Positions 33,406-42,485 are shown, counted from the stretch's first letter. The stretch is DNA of 64,000 nt from CAZAYP01 sp964489425 [NCBI: uncultured Verrucomicrobiota bacterium] (GCA_964489425.1 CAZAYP010000024.1:1-64000); one strand, 5' to 3'. Numbers and translations are program-made. Notes: generated by a model not told the origin, from the sequence alone.

Positions 33406-33430
33406 GTCACGCCCCTCTCTTGGCTGCAGG

Positions 33431-34249
33431 CTACCAGACGGTCCAGCCCCCGTCCACCACCAGGTTGTGGCCGACGCAATAGGCCGACGCGGCCGACGCC
33501 AGGAACACCACGGCCCCGCGCAGTTCGTCCTTGCGCTCCATCCGCCCCATGGGTACCAGGGCGGAAAACCGCTGCGTGAACAGGTCCGGGTGCTGGTTAA
33601 ACACGCCCCCGGGCGTGATGCAGTTCACGCGCACCCCCTGCTCCGCCCACAGCGTGCCCAGGTAGCGCGTCAGAGCGATCACGCCCGCCTTGCTGACGGA
33701 ATAGGCGGACGGCTGGGCGATGCCCGTGCCGGGATACATGCGGTGATTGGGGCTGACCACGCCGTACAGGGAGGCCAGGTTGATGATGCTGCCCGCCCGT
33801 CGCTCCAGCATGTGCCGGCCGACCACCTGGCAGCCCAGGAACGTGCCGGTCAGGTTGACGCCCAGGATCGCGTTCCAGTCTTCGACCGGGAAGTCCGGGA
33901 ACGGCGCGGCGTAGTTGGCCGAGCGCGACTGGTTGGTGAACCCGGCGTTGTTGACTAGGATATCCACCTGGCCGAATTCCGCCAGGGCCCGCGCGAGCAC
34001 CTGCTCCCAGGACGCCTTGCTGGTGACGTCGCCCGCCAGGCCCAACGCCGGCATCCCCGTCCGCCGGGTCAGCTCGGCCGCCCGTTCCCGGCACTTGTCC
34101 TCGCGCAGGTCGGTCAGCACCAGGCGCGCGCCGCAATCCGCCAGGGCGATGGCGTGCTGCTCGCCCAGCAGGCCGGCCGCGCCGGTGACGATCGCCACCT
34201 GCCCGTCGAGGCGGAACAGGTTGGGCGTTGCATCGGCTGGTTGGTTCAT
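33431..34249 (-). CDS. short-chain dehydrogenase/reductase
   Basis: 272 residues from ATG 34249, whose ATGA overlaps the CMP-nonulosonate synthetase stop. Classical SDR marks: VAIVTGAAGLLGEQHAIAL, VDILVNNAGFTNQ, IINLASLYG with the catalytic Ser (position 160), YSVSKAGVIALTRYLG (YxxxK) and RVNCITPGGV. It is an NAD(P)-dependent oxidoreductase for a sugar or nonulosonate-related alcohol. In legionaminic or similar pathways I do not know a fixed SDR step, so its substrate is open. It is translated together with the genes around it. Confidence 0.92.
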   Translation of the reverse strand: MNQPADATPNLFRLDGQVAIVTGAAGLLGEQHAIALADCGARLVLTDLREDKCRERAAELTRRTGMPALGLAGDVTSKASWEQVLARALAEFGQVDILVNNAGFTNQSRSANYAAPFPDFPVEDWNAILGVNLTGTFLGCQVVGRHMLERRAGSIINLASLYGVVSPNHRMYPGTGIAQPSAYSVSKAGVIALTRYLGTLWAEQGVRVNCITPGGVFNQHPDLFTQRFSALVPMGRMERKDELRGAVVFLASAASAYCVGHNLVVDGGWTVW

Positions 34250-34965
34250 GGGCCTCCGCTTTTCTTGTTCATCAGGTACTCCACGATCGCGAAATCGTCC
34301 TCGGTGTCGATGTCCACCGCCCGGTCGCGAGGCATGACGTGGATCTGCAGGCGCGCCTGGGACCAATGCCCGAAACTCCACAGCGCGTCGCGCCGGATGG
34401 CGAAAACCGCGGGCGTCAGGCTGTACACCCGGGGCGCGGCCTGGCGGCAGACAAGGGGCGGGTTCACGGGCTTGCAGATCCGCGCCAGGCCGTCGGGCGC
34501 CAGTTCCACCATGTTGAAATAGGGGTTGCGCTCGGCTTCGTAGGCCGTGGTCACCACGTCCGCCGGTCCGCCCAGCAGCTGGTCCACGCAGGCGGTGATG
34601 TCGCCGGGTTGGCGCAGGGGCACGCCCGTGTCGAGATCCACGAGCACGTCGACGCGGCGCCGGTCGCGGGCTTCCAGTTCGAGCACCAGGTGCTGGAACA
34701 CGTCCCACTTGGAGGAGCGGTCCTGGGCCAGGCCGGCCGGCCGCAGGAACGGCACCTCCGCGCCGTGCGCGCGGGCGACCGCCGCCATCTCCTCGTCATC
34801 GGTCGAGCACACCAGACGCGCGAGGCGCGGGCAGGCCTGCGCGCACTCGATGGTGTGGACCATCAGGGGCTTGCCGGCCAGCGGCCGGAGGTTCTTGCGG
34901 GGTACGCCCTTGGACCCGCCCCGGGCGCACACGGCGCCGACGATGTTCAGGTGGGTGGAATCCAT
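34246..34965 (-). CDS. neuA: CMP-nonulosonate synthetase (acylneuraminate cytidylyltransferase)
   Basis: 239 residues from ATG 34965. AVCARGGSKGVPRKNLRPLAGKPLM is the canonical CTP-binding motif, with LVCSTDDEEMAAVA, FLRPAGLAQDRS and the C-terminal RAVDIDTEDDFAIVEYLM of the family (MPRDRAVDIDT with the conserved Asp pair). It activates a nonulosonic acid with CTP for transfer. The position between SDR and Gfo/Idh genes, downstream of the epimerase/synthase pair, forms a complete activation unit. A second, diverged synthetase lies at 41772. Confidence 0.93.
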   Translation of the reverse strand: MDSTHLNIVGAVCARGGSKGVPRKNLRPLAGKPLMVHTIECAQACPRLARLVCSTDDEEMAAVARAHGAEVPFLRPAGLAQDRSSKWDVFQHLVLELEARDRRRVDVLVDLDTGVPLRQPGDITACVDQLLGGPADVVTTAYEAERNPYFNMVELAPDGLARICKPVNPPLVCRQAAPRVYSLTPAVFAIRRDALWSFGHWSQARLQIHVMPRDRAVDIDTEDDFAIVEYLMNKKSGGP

Positions 34966-35960
34966 GCGTTCACCTGCTGCAGTTGGGGGGCGGCCGCGGA
35001 GGCCCGCGCCAACAGGGCCAGCTTCAGGACCTCCGCCCCTTCGGCGACGTCCACCGCGGGCGGCTCCGCGCCCTGCCAGGCCGCCACGACGTGCCGCATC
35101 TCGGCCAGGTCGCGGTCGTTGCGGTCGAAGTCCGTATACGCAAACTCCTGCCAGCGGCCGGCGGCGGCCGTGTGCCAGGTCAGCCGGCGCGCCATGCCGT
35201 CCCACAGGATGGTGCCTTCTTCGCCCACGATGCGGCAGGATCGGCTGGGCGCGCGCTGCACGCAGTCCAGCTGGATCACGCCGATGGCCCCGGAGGCGAA
35301 CCGCAGCAGCACGGCGGCCGTGTCTTCCGCGTCCATGTCCAGGCGGCTGAGGTGGTCAGCGCTGGCCGCCACCCCGGCGACCGGGCCGGCCAGCCAGCGG
35401 ACATAATCGAACTCGTGGATCAGCTCCAGGATCACCCCGCCGCCCGCCGCGCGGCGGGCGGTGACCCCCTGGCGATAATTTTCATGTGGCCGCCAGTCCG
35501 GCAGATACTGGCCCACCTGGGCGTGGATCGAAACCAGCCGGCCCAGCGCGCCGGCGGCCAGCAGTTCCCGGGCCTTGCGCAGACCGGGATCAAAGCGCAG
35601 GTCGAACCCCACCCAGGTCGTCAAGCCCTTCTGCCGTGCGGTCGCAACCAGCGCTTCCACGCCCGACCACGCGTGGGAGAGCGGCTTTTCGACAAACACG
35701 GCGCACCCGGCGTCTGCGGCCGCCTGGGCGCAGGGCAGGTGCTGCGGGGCGGGCGTGCACACCATCACGATGTCCGGACCGGCGCGCAGGGCCGCCGCCA
35801 GGTCCGTGAACAACGGGGCGCCAGGCAGGTCCGGCGCCGGCTGGGCCGCTTGGCGCAGCAGCCGGATGTCCCGGTGGCCCAGCGCAACCAGGTTGCGCAG
35901 GTGCCGGGAGCCAATCGACCCGACCCCGGCGATCAAAATGCTGGGCGATTTATCCCTCAT
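34947..35960 (-). CDS. Gfo/Idh/MocA family oxidoreductase
   Basis: 337 residues. It begins PSILIAGVGSIGSRHLRNL (Rossmann), with IVMVCTPAPQHLPC, AVFVEKPLSHAW (EKP motif) and GGGVILELIHEFDYVRWL (family HEFD motif). It overlaps the start of the CMP-nonulosonate synthetase by 19 bases. Members of this family dehydrogenate UDP-N-acetylamino-uronates or reduce keto-sugars. It is at the 5' end of the nonulosonate unit, downstream of an intergenic REP block. Confidence 0.92.
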   Translation of the reverse strand: MRDKSPSILIAGVGSIGSRHLRNLVALGHRDIRLLRQAAQPAPDLPGAPLFTDLAAALRAGPDIVMVCTPAPQHLPCAQAAADAGCAVFVEKPLSHAWSGVEALVATARQKGLTTWVGFDLRFDPGLRKARELLAAGALGRLVSIHAQVGQYLPDWRPHENYRQGVTARRAAGGGVILELIHEFDYVRWLAGPVAGVAASADHLSRLDMDAEDTAAVLLRFASGAIGVIQLDCVQRAPSRSCRIVGEEGTILWDGMARRLTWHTAAAGRWQEFAYTDFDRNDRDLAEMRHVVAAWQGAEPPAVDVAEGAEVLKLALLARASAAAPQLQQVNAWIPPT

Positions 35961-36185
35961 CTTTCCTTATCATAATATTCACAGGCTGGAAATCAAGCTT
36001 GTGGCGGTTGACCCCGCACAAGCCGCCACCCTGCGGCCAATCCGGCGCTGAAGCGCCGGAAGAACTTCCGCCTGAAGGCGGTACTCCGACGATCTTCCCG
36101 TCAGAGCACCGGCTTTAGCCGGAAGTTCTGGGCGGGCTTTAGCCCGTTGGTTGGACGGTTTTTTCCATTCCTTCCGAGACGATCC
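35961..36185. other. gap with a REP-like hairpin block, no gene
   Basis: The 225-base gap holds no coding frame of note. After about 80 unremarkable bases come four short perfect or near-perfect hairpins (36041-36147, listed separately). TTTTTTCC near 36160 may contribute to transcription slowing in one direction. Confidence 0.7.
36041..36147. repeat. REP-like hairpin block without transposase
   Basis: Four consecutive hairpins with a 4- to 5-base loop, each of the form GCnnnnTTAGC or CTGAAG: TCCGGCGCTGAAGCGCCGGA (36041-36060), TTCCGCCTGAAGGCGG (36066-36081), ACCGGCTTTAGCCGG (36108-36122) and CGGGCTTTAGCCCG (36133-36146). The block also contains TCAGAGCACCGGC, close to TCAGAGTACCGGC beside the transposase at 46346. 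It is a dispersed copy of the repeat on which that RAYT probably acts. Confidence 0.75.
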
Positions 36186-37715
36186 CTATAAATCTGCCTT
36201 GCGCCCACCCCGGCGCACGAGGCTGGTGGCGAACCCTCGCATCTGGCGGTAATCCACGAAGCGGAACGCAAACAGCGCCGCCACGAATCCCGCCAGCAGC
36301 GCCAGGTCCTTGGGCAGGTCGATGGCCATGCGTCCCGTGGCGGTGGCCATGGCCAGCGCGAATACCACCGCGGCCAGCAGCATCAGCCGCAGCACGGCGG
36401 CCACGGGATACGCCACGGGGAACACCTTCTGCGCGGCCCAGTACAGCAGCACCATGTGGCCGGCGAACGCCATGACGCGCGCCCAGCCGGCGCCCAGCAC
36501 CCCGAACCAGGGGATCAGCAGCGCGTTGGCGGCCACGTTGATGATCGCCGCCATGATGGTCGTGGTCAGGATGGGCAGATTCGTCTTGGTGAACCCCAGC
36601 GCGTAGAGGAAGAAGATGTCCAGCGCGGCAAAAAAATAGGCCAGGGCCAGCAACTGCGCGCTGGCCACCACCAGCGGATCATGGAACCGGACATTGGCCA
36701 GCAGGTATAACGCCGGCTTCAGAAAAAGGCAGAACGCCAGCGTCACCGCCACCATGAGCACGGCCCAGAGGTACGACATGTCGCGTGCCAGGCGCGCCGC
36801 GGCCGCTGGGTCGCGCTTGGCCTCGCGGTAAAAATAGGGCATCCAGGCGTCGGCAAAGGCGCACTGGCCCATTTGCAGCAGGCGGGCGAAGGAGTCGCCC
36901 AGGCTGTAAAAACCCAGGTGCGCCATGGGCACGAACCGCTCCAGGATCCAGCGGTCGGAAAAGCGATAAATGTAAGCGAACACCGCCTTGCCCAGGAACG
37001 GCAGGCCGAACACGAGGTTTTCGCGGAACATGCGGCCGCGGAACCCCAGGGCTACGTGCCGCAGCATGATCAGCCAGTACGCCACGAACAGCAGGCCTGC
37101 GACCATCACCTGCGCCTTGATCTTGCCCCAGGCGCCGTCGCGTAACGCCACGATGAAGTAGACGGTCAGCCCGGTGCCCGCCAGCCATGCGCCGAGCTGG
37201 ATAAAGCTCCAGGTCCGCGAGCGCCGCTCGTTCTTCAGCAGCGCCGCGGGCACGATGATCGCCGTGCCCAGGAACGCGGTGGCGATCTCCGCGGCCACCA
37301 GCGGCCAGAATGGCAGGGCCGCGCCGGCAAACATCCGCCGGGCCAGCCCCGGCCCGAGGATCAGCAGCACCACGAAAATCAGCGCGCTGAACACCAGCGA
37401 CCCCAGGGCGATCGTGCCCAGGAACTGCCGGCGCTCGTCGCCCTCGTAGTCGAAGTAGAACCGCTGCACGCCGCTGTTCATATTCAGCCACATGACAATC
37501 GCCACCAGCTGGCCGATGGCCGCCAGCATGGCCAGCACGCCGTAGTCGGTCGGCGAAAGGTAGGCCGTGAACACCGGCGTCAGCAGCACCTGGCCCACGG
37601 CCGGCAGAAATTGGGGCAGCGCGTAGAAGAACGTGTCCATGACCAGGTTCTTGCCGTGCGACGTCTTCATCTGGACGTCGGCCGGCCCGCCGCCCTGGGG
37701 GGGCCGGCTGGTCAT
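36186..37715 (-). CDS. polysaccharide flippase (Wzx/MATE-like)
   Basis: 509 residues from ATG 37715, which overlaps the asparagine-synthase-like gene as ATGA; the frame is open further upstream without domain content. It carries many hydrophobic helices (about 12-14), beginning GKNLVMDTFFYALPQFLPAVGQVLLTPVFTAYLSPTDYGVLAM, the usual Wzx/RfbX opening, with FRFVDYRQ near the C-terminus. It should flip lipid-linked repeat units across the inner membrane. Its presence with an initiating transferase, ligase/polymerase candidates and many glycosyltransferases indicates a Wzx/Wzy-dependent pathway. Confidence 0.9.
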   Translation of the reverse strand: MTSRPPQGGGPADVQMKTSHGKNLVMDTFFYALPQFLPAVGQVLLTPVFTAYLSPTDYGVLAMLAAIGQLVAIVMWLNMNSGVQRFYFDYEGDERRQFLGTIALGSLVFSALIFVVLLILGPGLARRMFAGAALPFWPLVAAEIATAFLGTAIIVPAALLKNERRSRTWSFIQLGAWLAGTGLTVYFIVALRDGAWGKIKAQVMVAGLLFVAYWLIMLRHVALGFRGRMFRENLVFGLPFLGKAVFAYIYRFSDRWILERFVPMAHLGFYSLGDSFARLLQMGQCAFADAWMPYFYREAKRDPAAAARLARDMSYLWAVLMVAVTLAFCLFLKPALYLLANVRFHDPLVVASAQLLALAYFFAALDIFFLYALGFTKTNLPILTTTIMAAIINVAANALLIPWFGVLGAGWARVMAFAGHMVLLYWAAQKVFPVAYPVAAVLRLMLLAAVVFALAMATATGRMAIDLPKDLALLAGFVAALFAFRFVDYRQMRGFATSLVRRGGRKADL

Positions 37716-39520
37716 GTCTCCCACGCGCGGGTCCGCAGGAGCAGTTCCAGCGTCATGAGCTGCATGAGCCGCGCCCGGTGATTCTTTTGGGCGCTGCGGT
37801 GCTGGTCCAGCATTTCGCGGGCAAAGCTGCCATCCAGGCCCAGCTGGTCCTCGATCCGCGACCCGGCGCCGAGCAGGTCGTCGCTCAGCGCTATCCAGCC
37901 CGGATCGCGGCGCATCCATTCGTCAAAGTTGGTGTAGTAGCGCGTGTACGGGACATAGACCGTGCCCTGGGTCTGGGCGTACAGGCGCTCCAGCATGGCC
38001 TCGCGCGCGGCTTCCAAGGCGGCGGACTCTTTCCAAAATTCCACGGGCGCGGCGGGCGGCAGCAGGGTGCGCTGGTAGGGGATGTCCATGAGATCCGGGC
38101 ACACCTGCCGCATGACCCGCTGGTACAGCCGGCGCGACTGCCGCTCCGCGGCCGGGATCTGCAGGAGCAGGTCGACCAGGTCGTTGTCGAAGGTGGGGGT
38201 GGCGTCCTCGAAATACAGGCGTTGCCAGTACTGGCGCTGGGCCAGGCACCGGTGGACACGGTGTTTCAGGATGAATCGGTCCCACGCGTCAAAGCGGTTC
38301 GCAGGCGGATCGTCGGCGGAAAACGCGGCCGACAGGCGAGCCATGATTTCCGTGGGCTTGCGTTCGTCACGGAAAAGCCGCGCCACTTGGTCCGGCTTGA
38401 AATAGGCCAGTTTCCGGTAGAGCAGTTCCGGCAAGGGATCCGCCTCGGTAACGCCCTCCAGGTAAGACCCGCCCAGCGGGATGTCCAGGGCCAGCCCGTT
38501 GAACACCAGGTTTGCGGCCTGCGCACAGGACGGGAACACCTTCAGCGCGTAACTCTGCACGAAGATGTCCAGGCCTTCCATGATGCGGGCACCTGCGGCC
38601 GCATCGGCAATGAAGTCGTCCGGCCCCAGCGGGATGCCCTGCCAGGCGAGCCCCAGGCGATCGGCCACCTGCCGCGCGGTCTGCACCTCGTCCGATGCCA
38701 GGATCCCGTACGTAAACGCCGTGACGGGCTGGCCGGCCTGGCGCGCCAGCGCGGCGGCCACCAGGCGCGAATCAAGCCCGCCGCTCAAGGTGATGCCCAG
38801 GCGGCGGCCCGGCACGATCCAGCGCGCCACGGCCTGCTCAAACGCGGTCGCCAGCGCGGCGACGAAATCGTCGTCCGCCGCGGCGGCCGGCCGATACGTG
38901 TAATCCCAGTAGGCTTCGAGCGTAACGCGGCCGGATGTCCACGCCAGGATGGAGGCCGGCGGCAGCACGCGGACGCCCTCGAAAAAAGTGCGGTCACCGA
39001 GATGAATGCGGCTGATGGAAAGGTAGTTCGCCACCATGTCCGGGTCGAGGCGTGGCGCGCGGCCGCCGGCGGCCAGGATGGCCTTGGCCTCGGGCGCGAA
39101 GTAGAGGCTGCCGTCGCCAACCGCATACTGGAGGGGCCGCAGCCCGTACCGATCGTTCAACAGGTACAGGGCCGGGCCGCGGTCGTCCCAGATGGCGACA
39201 TTAAACTGGCCGTTAAGCTGTTTTACGAAGCCCGGCCCTTGCGCCAGGTACAGGTCCAGGCACGCCTGCGCGGCGTCCGTGCCGGCCGGCACCCCGCCGC
39301 GGATCCAGCCATCGAGCAGCAACGCCACGCCCGCTTGCGCGTGGGTGGCCAGCACGGCATGGTCGAACAGCCCGTGATGCCGGCAGATGCCGCCGCCAGC
39401 CCGCGTTGCGACCTGCGCCTCCTTCAGGACCGGCTGGCGCCGTAGCGGCGCCACCATGCGCTCCAGCATGGACGCCGCGTCCCGCGGGTGCTGATCGATG
39501 AATCCTGCAATACCGGTCAT
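37712..39520 (-). CDS. asparagine-synthase-like amidotransferase lacking the N-terminal cysteine
   Basis: 602 residues from ATG 39520. The fold is that of class II glutamine amidotransferase followed by an ATP-pyrophosphatase. The N-terminus reads MTGIAGF: codon 2 is ACC (Thr) where the catalytic Cys of the glutaminase would be. The synthetase domain is intact, with LGITLSGGLDSRLVAAAL (PP-loop, 246-251), GVTEADP and a C-terminal region with many helices. So glutamine hydrolysis is unlikely, and the enzyme may use free ammonia or a different amine donor to amidate a carboxylate, such as a uronate or nonulosonate. The gene is translationally coupled with the flippase gene. Confidence 0.87.
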   Translation of the reverse strand: MTGIAGFIDQHPRDAASMLERMVAPLRRQPVLKEAQVATRAGGGICRHHGLFDHAVLATHAQAGVALLLDGWIRGGVPAGTDAAQACLDLYLAQGPGFVKQLNGQFNVAIWDDRGPALYLLNDRYGLRPLQYAVGDGSLYFAPEAKAILAAGGRAPRLDPDMVANYLSISRIHLGDRTFFEGVRVLPPASILAWTSGRVTLEAYWDYTYRPAAAADDDFVAALATAFEQAVARWIVPGRRLGITLSGGLDSRLVAAALARQAGQPVTAFTYGILASDEVQTARQVADRLGLAWQGIPLGPDDFIADAAAGARIMEGLDIFVQSYALKVFPSCAQAANLVFNGLALDIPLGGSYLEGVTEADPLPELLYRKLAYFKPDQVARLFRDERKPTEIMARLSAAFSADDPPANRFDAWDRFILKHRVHRCLAQRQYWQRLYFEDATPTFDNDLVDLLLQIPAAERQSRRLYQRVMRQVCPDLMDIPYQRTLLPPAAPVEFWKESAALEAAREAMLERLYAQTQGTVYVPYTRYYTNFDEWMRRDPGWIALSDDLLGAGSRIEDQLGLDGSFAREMLDQHRSAQKNHRARLMQLMTLELLLRTRAWET

Positions 39521-39545
39521 GGGTTTCTGGTCAATGCCAAGGGGG

Positions 39546-40742
39546 TCAATCCGGCTTGCGGGCCACAAGGAACATGCCGTCGCCCTCGGGCGTGTCGGCC
39601 ACGATGCCGTTGAGCCAGCCGAGGATGGCGTCGACCTTCAGGTATGCGCCGACGAGATCGCGGAGCTCGGGAATCGAGTATTCCCGGCAGTGCCACGGCC
39701 AGATGGGGTTGCGGCCCATGCGGTTCTGGGGGGTGTAGATAATGACGCGTCCGCCAGGCTTGAGCACCCGCGCCAGCTCGCGCACGAACGCGGCGTCGTC
39801 CGCCACGTGCTCAATGGTGGCGATGCTCACGGCCGCGTCCACGGACGCGTCGTCCGCCGGGATCCGCTCGGCGTTGCCCAGGCGGAACTCGGCATGCCCG
39901 CCGTTGTGCTCTTTTGCAAAGGCCACGGCCTCCGGCGACACATCCACGCCCACGATGCGGCGCCGCCCGTTATCGAGAATTGCCGCGCCGTAGCCGCTGC
40001 CGCAGGCAATGTCCAGGATGGTCCCGGAGTCCGGCACCCGGTCCAGGATGTTGAGGTAGCGCCCGCGGCTGATGTCGCCCACGGCGACGCCCTTGGCGCT
40101 GTGCATGGCGCGCTCCTCGAGGTACACGTCGCGCGCGGCGGCCCGCATGGCCTCCCACTCCGCCGGGGCATAGACCGGCAGCTCCTCAAACAGGCCCACG
40201 GCAAAGTCGGCCGGCCGGCTGCGCATGAAGGCAAACGGCCGCGCCCGGTAGAATCCCGCAGCCTGGGGATCCAGCGCCGCGATCATGCGCTGCGCCCGTT
40301 CCAGCGCCGGGATGCATACCACCTGCCCGAGCATGAACTTGAGCGTGCCGTCCGGGCACCGGGCATAGTCCCAGCCCCGCTCGGTGGACCAGTCCAGCAG
40401 GCGGTCCATAAGCCCGGCGTGCAGGAAATAATGGATGCCCTGGAGCCAGGCAACGCGCGCGCCGCCCTGCTGCCGGCAGGCCAGCACCAGCCGCTCCAGC
40501 ACGTTGTCGTTCGATCCATAAAAAACCGGGCACCCATGGGCGGCGGCCAACTCGCCGAAGATCCGGTTCTCCGGCAGGTCCGGGCAGGCCAGGATGGGTT
40601 GAGCATCCCGCCGGATGATCGCAAGGGCGCGGTCCATGACCGCTTCGATCACGTACCGCCCGCGCGCATCCCGGCGCAGAGATACATCGGTCGAGCCTTC
40701 CCAGCCCACATGGTTGCATTGGATCACGGGCACGGTTTTCAT
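39546..40742 (-). CDS. SpsF-like nucleotidyltransferase domain fused to a methyltransferase
   Basis: 398 residues from ATG 40742, which overlaps the preceding gene stop as ATGA. Residues 1-160 look like the SpsF/CTP-transferase-3 fold (VIEAVMDRALAIIRRDAQPILACPDLPENRIFGELAAAHGCPVFYGSNDNVLERLVLACRQ), but the family's nucleotide-binding motif near the N-terminus is not recognisable; VIQCNHVGWEGSTDVSLRRDARG takes its place. Residues about 200-398 are a class I SAM methyltransferase (ILDIACGSGYGAAIL, IATIEHVADDAAFVRELARVLKPGGRVIIYTPQN). It may be a sugar methyltransferase with a binding domain derived from a cytidylyltransferase. The domain limits are approximate. Confidence 0.72.
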   Translation of the reverse strand: MKTVPVIQCNHVGWEGSTDVSLRRDARGRYVIEAVMDRALAIIRRDAQPILACPDLPENRIFGELAAAHGCPVFYGSNDNVLERLVLACRQQGGARVAWLQGIHYFLHAGLMDRLLDWSTERGWDYARCPDGTLKFMLGQVVCIPALERAQRMIAALDPQAAGFYRARPFAFMRSRPADFAVGLFEELPVYAPAEWEAMRAAARDVYLEERAMHSAKGVAVGDISRGRYLNILDRVPDSGTILDIACGSGYGAAILDNGRRRIVGVDVSPEAVAFAKEHNGGHAEFRLGNAERIPADDASVDAAVSIATIEHVADDAAFVRELARVLKPGGRVIIYTPQNRMGRNPIWPWHCREYSIPELRDLVGAYLKVDAILGWLNGIVADTPEGDGMFLVARKPD

Positions 40743-41719
40743 GATCGGGTCTCCGATGGGGGCGTAGGGCGGAGCAGGAAATCCGCGACTTTTTGCGCCA
40801 GGAACTCTTCGGCGCGGGCCATGGATTCCCACGTGCAGCCGCCGATATGCGGCGTCAGGATCAGGTGGGCGCGGCGCGCGGCATACGCACGCAGCGGGTG
40901 GTTGACAAAACCCGCGTCCAACTCGCCCGCCAGCACGTCCAGGGCCGCGCCGGCCACCCGGCCGGACTCCAAACCGGCCAGCAGGGCCGTCTCGTCGACT
41001 AGCTCGCCGCGTGCAGTATTGATAAAGCTGGCGCCGGGTTTCATGGCCTGGAAGCACGCCGCGTTGAAAAACCCGCGCGTGGCGTCGTCCAGGTTGACGT
41101 GCAGGCTCACGATGTCGGCGCGGGCCAACAACGCGGGCAGCGCGAGCAACTGCACGCCGGCAGCCAACTGCGCGGGCGGCACATGGGGGTCGGCCGCGAG
41201 GACGGTGGCGCCCAGCGCCTGGAAATATCCAGCCACGATGCGGCCGAGGCGACCGTAACCCACGACGCCCACGGTGCTGCCATATATTTCACGGCCCTTG
41301 AACCGCTCGCGATCCCAAGGCTCGCCGGGAGCGTGGATCATGGCAGCCGGCAGGTTGCGCAGGAGCGCCAGCGCCAACGCCAGCGTCAGCTCCGCGGTCG
41401 CGCGCACCGTCTTTAAAAAATCAGTCTCGCCCTTCAACGACAACACTCGGATGCCGCGCCGCCGGGTCTCGCCCTCGTCGATGTGATTGGTCCCGGTGGT
41501 GGCGGTCACCACCAGCCGCAGGCGCGGCGCGGCCGCCAGAATCTCCCGGTCAATGCGCGTGCGGAACCGGACCCAGAGCGCCTCGACGTCGGCCACGGCC
41601 AGAAGCAAGCCGGCCCGGTCCATGTCCGCCAGGCGGACCTCGCCGACCTGGCGCAGGACGTCCGCGGCGGGTCGCGAAAAATCGCGTGATTCAGCAAGAA
41701 GAATGATCGGCACGGACAA
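40739..41719 (-). CDS. D-isomer-specific 2-hydroxyacid dehydrogenase family protein
   Basis: 326 residues. The C-terminal Rossmann part has VGVVGYGRLGRIVAGYF (GxGxxG), and the substrate domain closes INTARGELVDETALLAGLESGRVAGAALDVL and LTPHIGGCTWES with the catalytic His-Gly region typical of phosphoglycerate/hydroxypyruvate reductases. It should oxidise or reduce a 2-hydroxy/2-keto acid using NAD(H). In this locus a keto-acid product such as a glycolyl or lactyl-type donor is possible but unproven. Its stop overlaps the next gene by four bases. Confidence 0.9.
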   Translation of the reverse strand: MSVPIILLAESRDFSRPAADVLRQVGEVRLADMDRAGLLLAVADVEALWVRFRTRIDREILAAAPRLRLVVTATTGTNHIDEGETRRRGIRVLSLKGETDFLKTVRATAELTLALALALLRNLPAAMIHAPGEPWDRERFKGREIYGSTVGVVGYGRLGRIVAGYFQALGATVLAADPHVPPAQLAAGVQLLALPALLARADIVSLHVNLDDATRGFFNAACFQAMKPGASFINTARGELVDETALLAGLESGRVAGAALDVLAGELDAGFVNHPLRAYAARRAHLILTPHIGGCTWESMARAEEFLAQKVADFLLRPTPPSETRS

Positions 41720-41721
41720 GG

Positions 41722-41751
41722 TTCACCACGAAGTACACGAAGGTCACGAAG
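41722..41751. repeat. solo degenerate arm of the CACAAAG/CACGAAG repeat
   Basis: Between the dehydrogenase and the second CMP-nonulosonate synthetase, the plus strand reads TTCACCACGAAGTACACGAA and continues with GGTCACGAAG. It resembles the arms at 26845 and 44805 but no facing partner is visible. Confidence 0.55.
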
Positions 41752-41771
41752 AAGGTAACGATAACCTCCTG

Positions 41772-42485
41772 TTAATCCTGTCGAAGTACTGTCTGTTGCT
41801 GACGATTCAGGATCGCTTCAACCAAAAACAAATCAAAGGGCGTGTCGATGTTCACGGCGCGGTCGGTCGGGATCAGCCACCCGCGGCAGTCGCGGCCCTT
41901 GAGCGAGTTCTGTTCCATGAGCACCGGCATGCGGGTGAGGTAGATGGACCCCTCGCGCAGGTACAGCTTGGGCAGGTCCTGGCGGCGCTGGCCTTCAAAT
42001 GCCTCGGCGAACGGCGGGTCGATCAGGCGGCCGGCGGTGTCCATGAACTTCATGCGTGCCGGGTGCTTCTCGCCGATGTCATAGATGGAGATCACGGAAT
42101 CCGCGCCGGTGGTATCCAGCATCTCGATGGCGCCGTCAATGTCCGTGGCGCGGCGCAGCGGGTTGGTGGGCTGGAGGGTCATGACCGCATCGTAGGTTTC
42201 GCCCGCGGCCGCCAGCTTGCGCACCACATCCTGGAGCACGGGGATGGTGGGCGTGTCGTCGCGCGCCAGCTCCGGCGGCCGCAGGAACGGCACCTCGAGC
42301 CCGCAGTCCCGGCCGACGCGGGCGATCTCCTCGTCGTCCGTGGACAGCACCACGCGGGCCAGCCGCGCCGCCAGCGCGGCTTCAGCCGTATACGCCAGCA
42401 ACGGCTTGCCCAGCAGGGGCACGATGTTCTTGTGCGGGATCCCCTTGGATCCGCCGCGGGCCGTGACAATGCCAATGACACGCAT
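41772..42485 (-). CDS. neuA: second CMP-nonulosonate synthetase-type cytidylyltransferase
   Basis: 237 residues from ATG 42485; the frame is open to a TTG at 42494 just upstream. VIGIVTARGGSKGIPHKNIVPLLGKPLLAYT is the CTP-binding motif and the C-terminal TDRAVNIDTPFDLFLVEAIL matches the RxVNIDxxxDxxxxE family end. LQPTNPLRRATDIDGAIEML is typical. It activates a nonulosonate with CTP, presumably a different sugar from that served by the copy at 34246. The short leader is an ACTACGAATC-family palindrome. Confidence 0.92.
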   Translation of the reverse strand: MRVIGIVTARGGSKGIPHKNIVPLLGKPLLAYTAEAALAARLARVVLSTDDEEIARVGRDCGLEVPFLRPPELARDDTPTIPVLQDVVRKLAAAGETYDAVMTLQPTNPLRRATDIDGAIEMLDTTGADSVISIYDIGEKHPARMKFMDTAGRLIDPPFAEAFEGQRRQDLPKLYLREGSIYLTRMPVLMEQNSLKGRDCRGWLIPTDRAVNIDTPFDLFLVEAILNRQQQTVLRQD

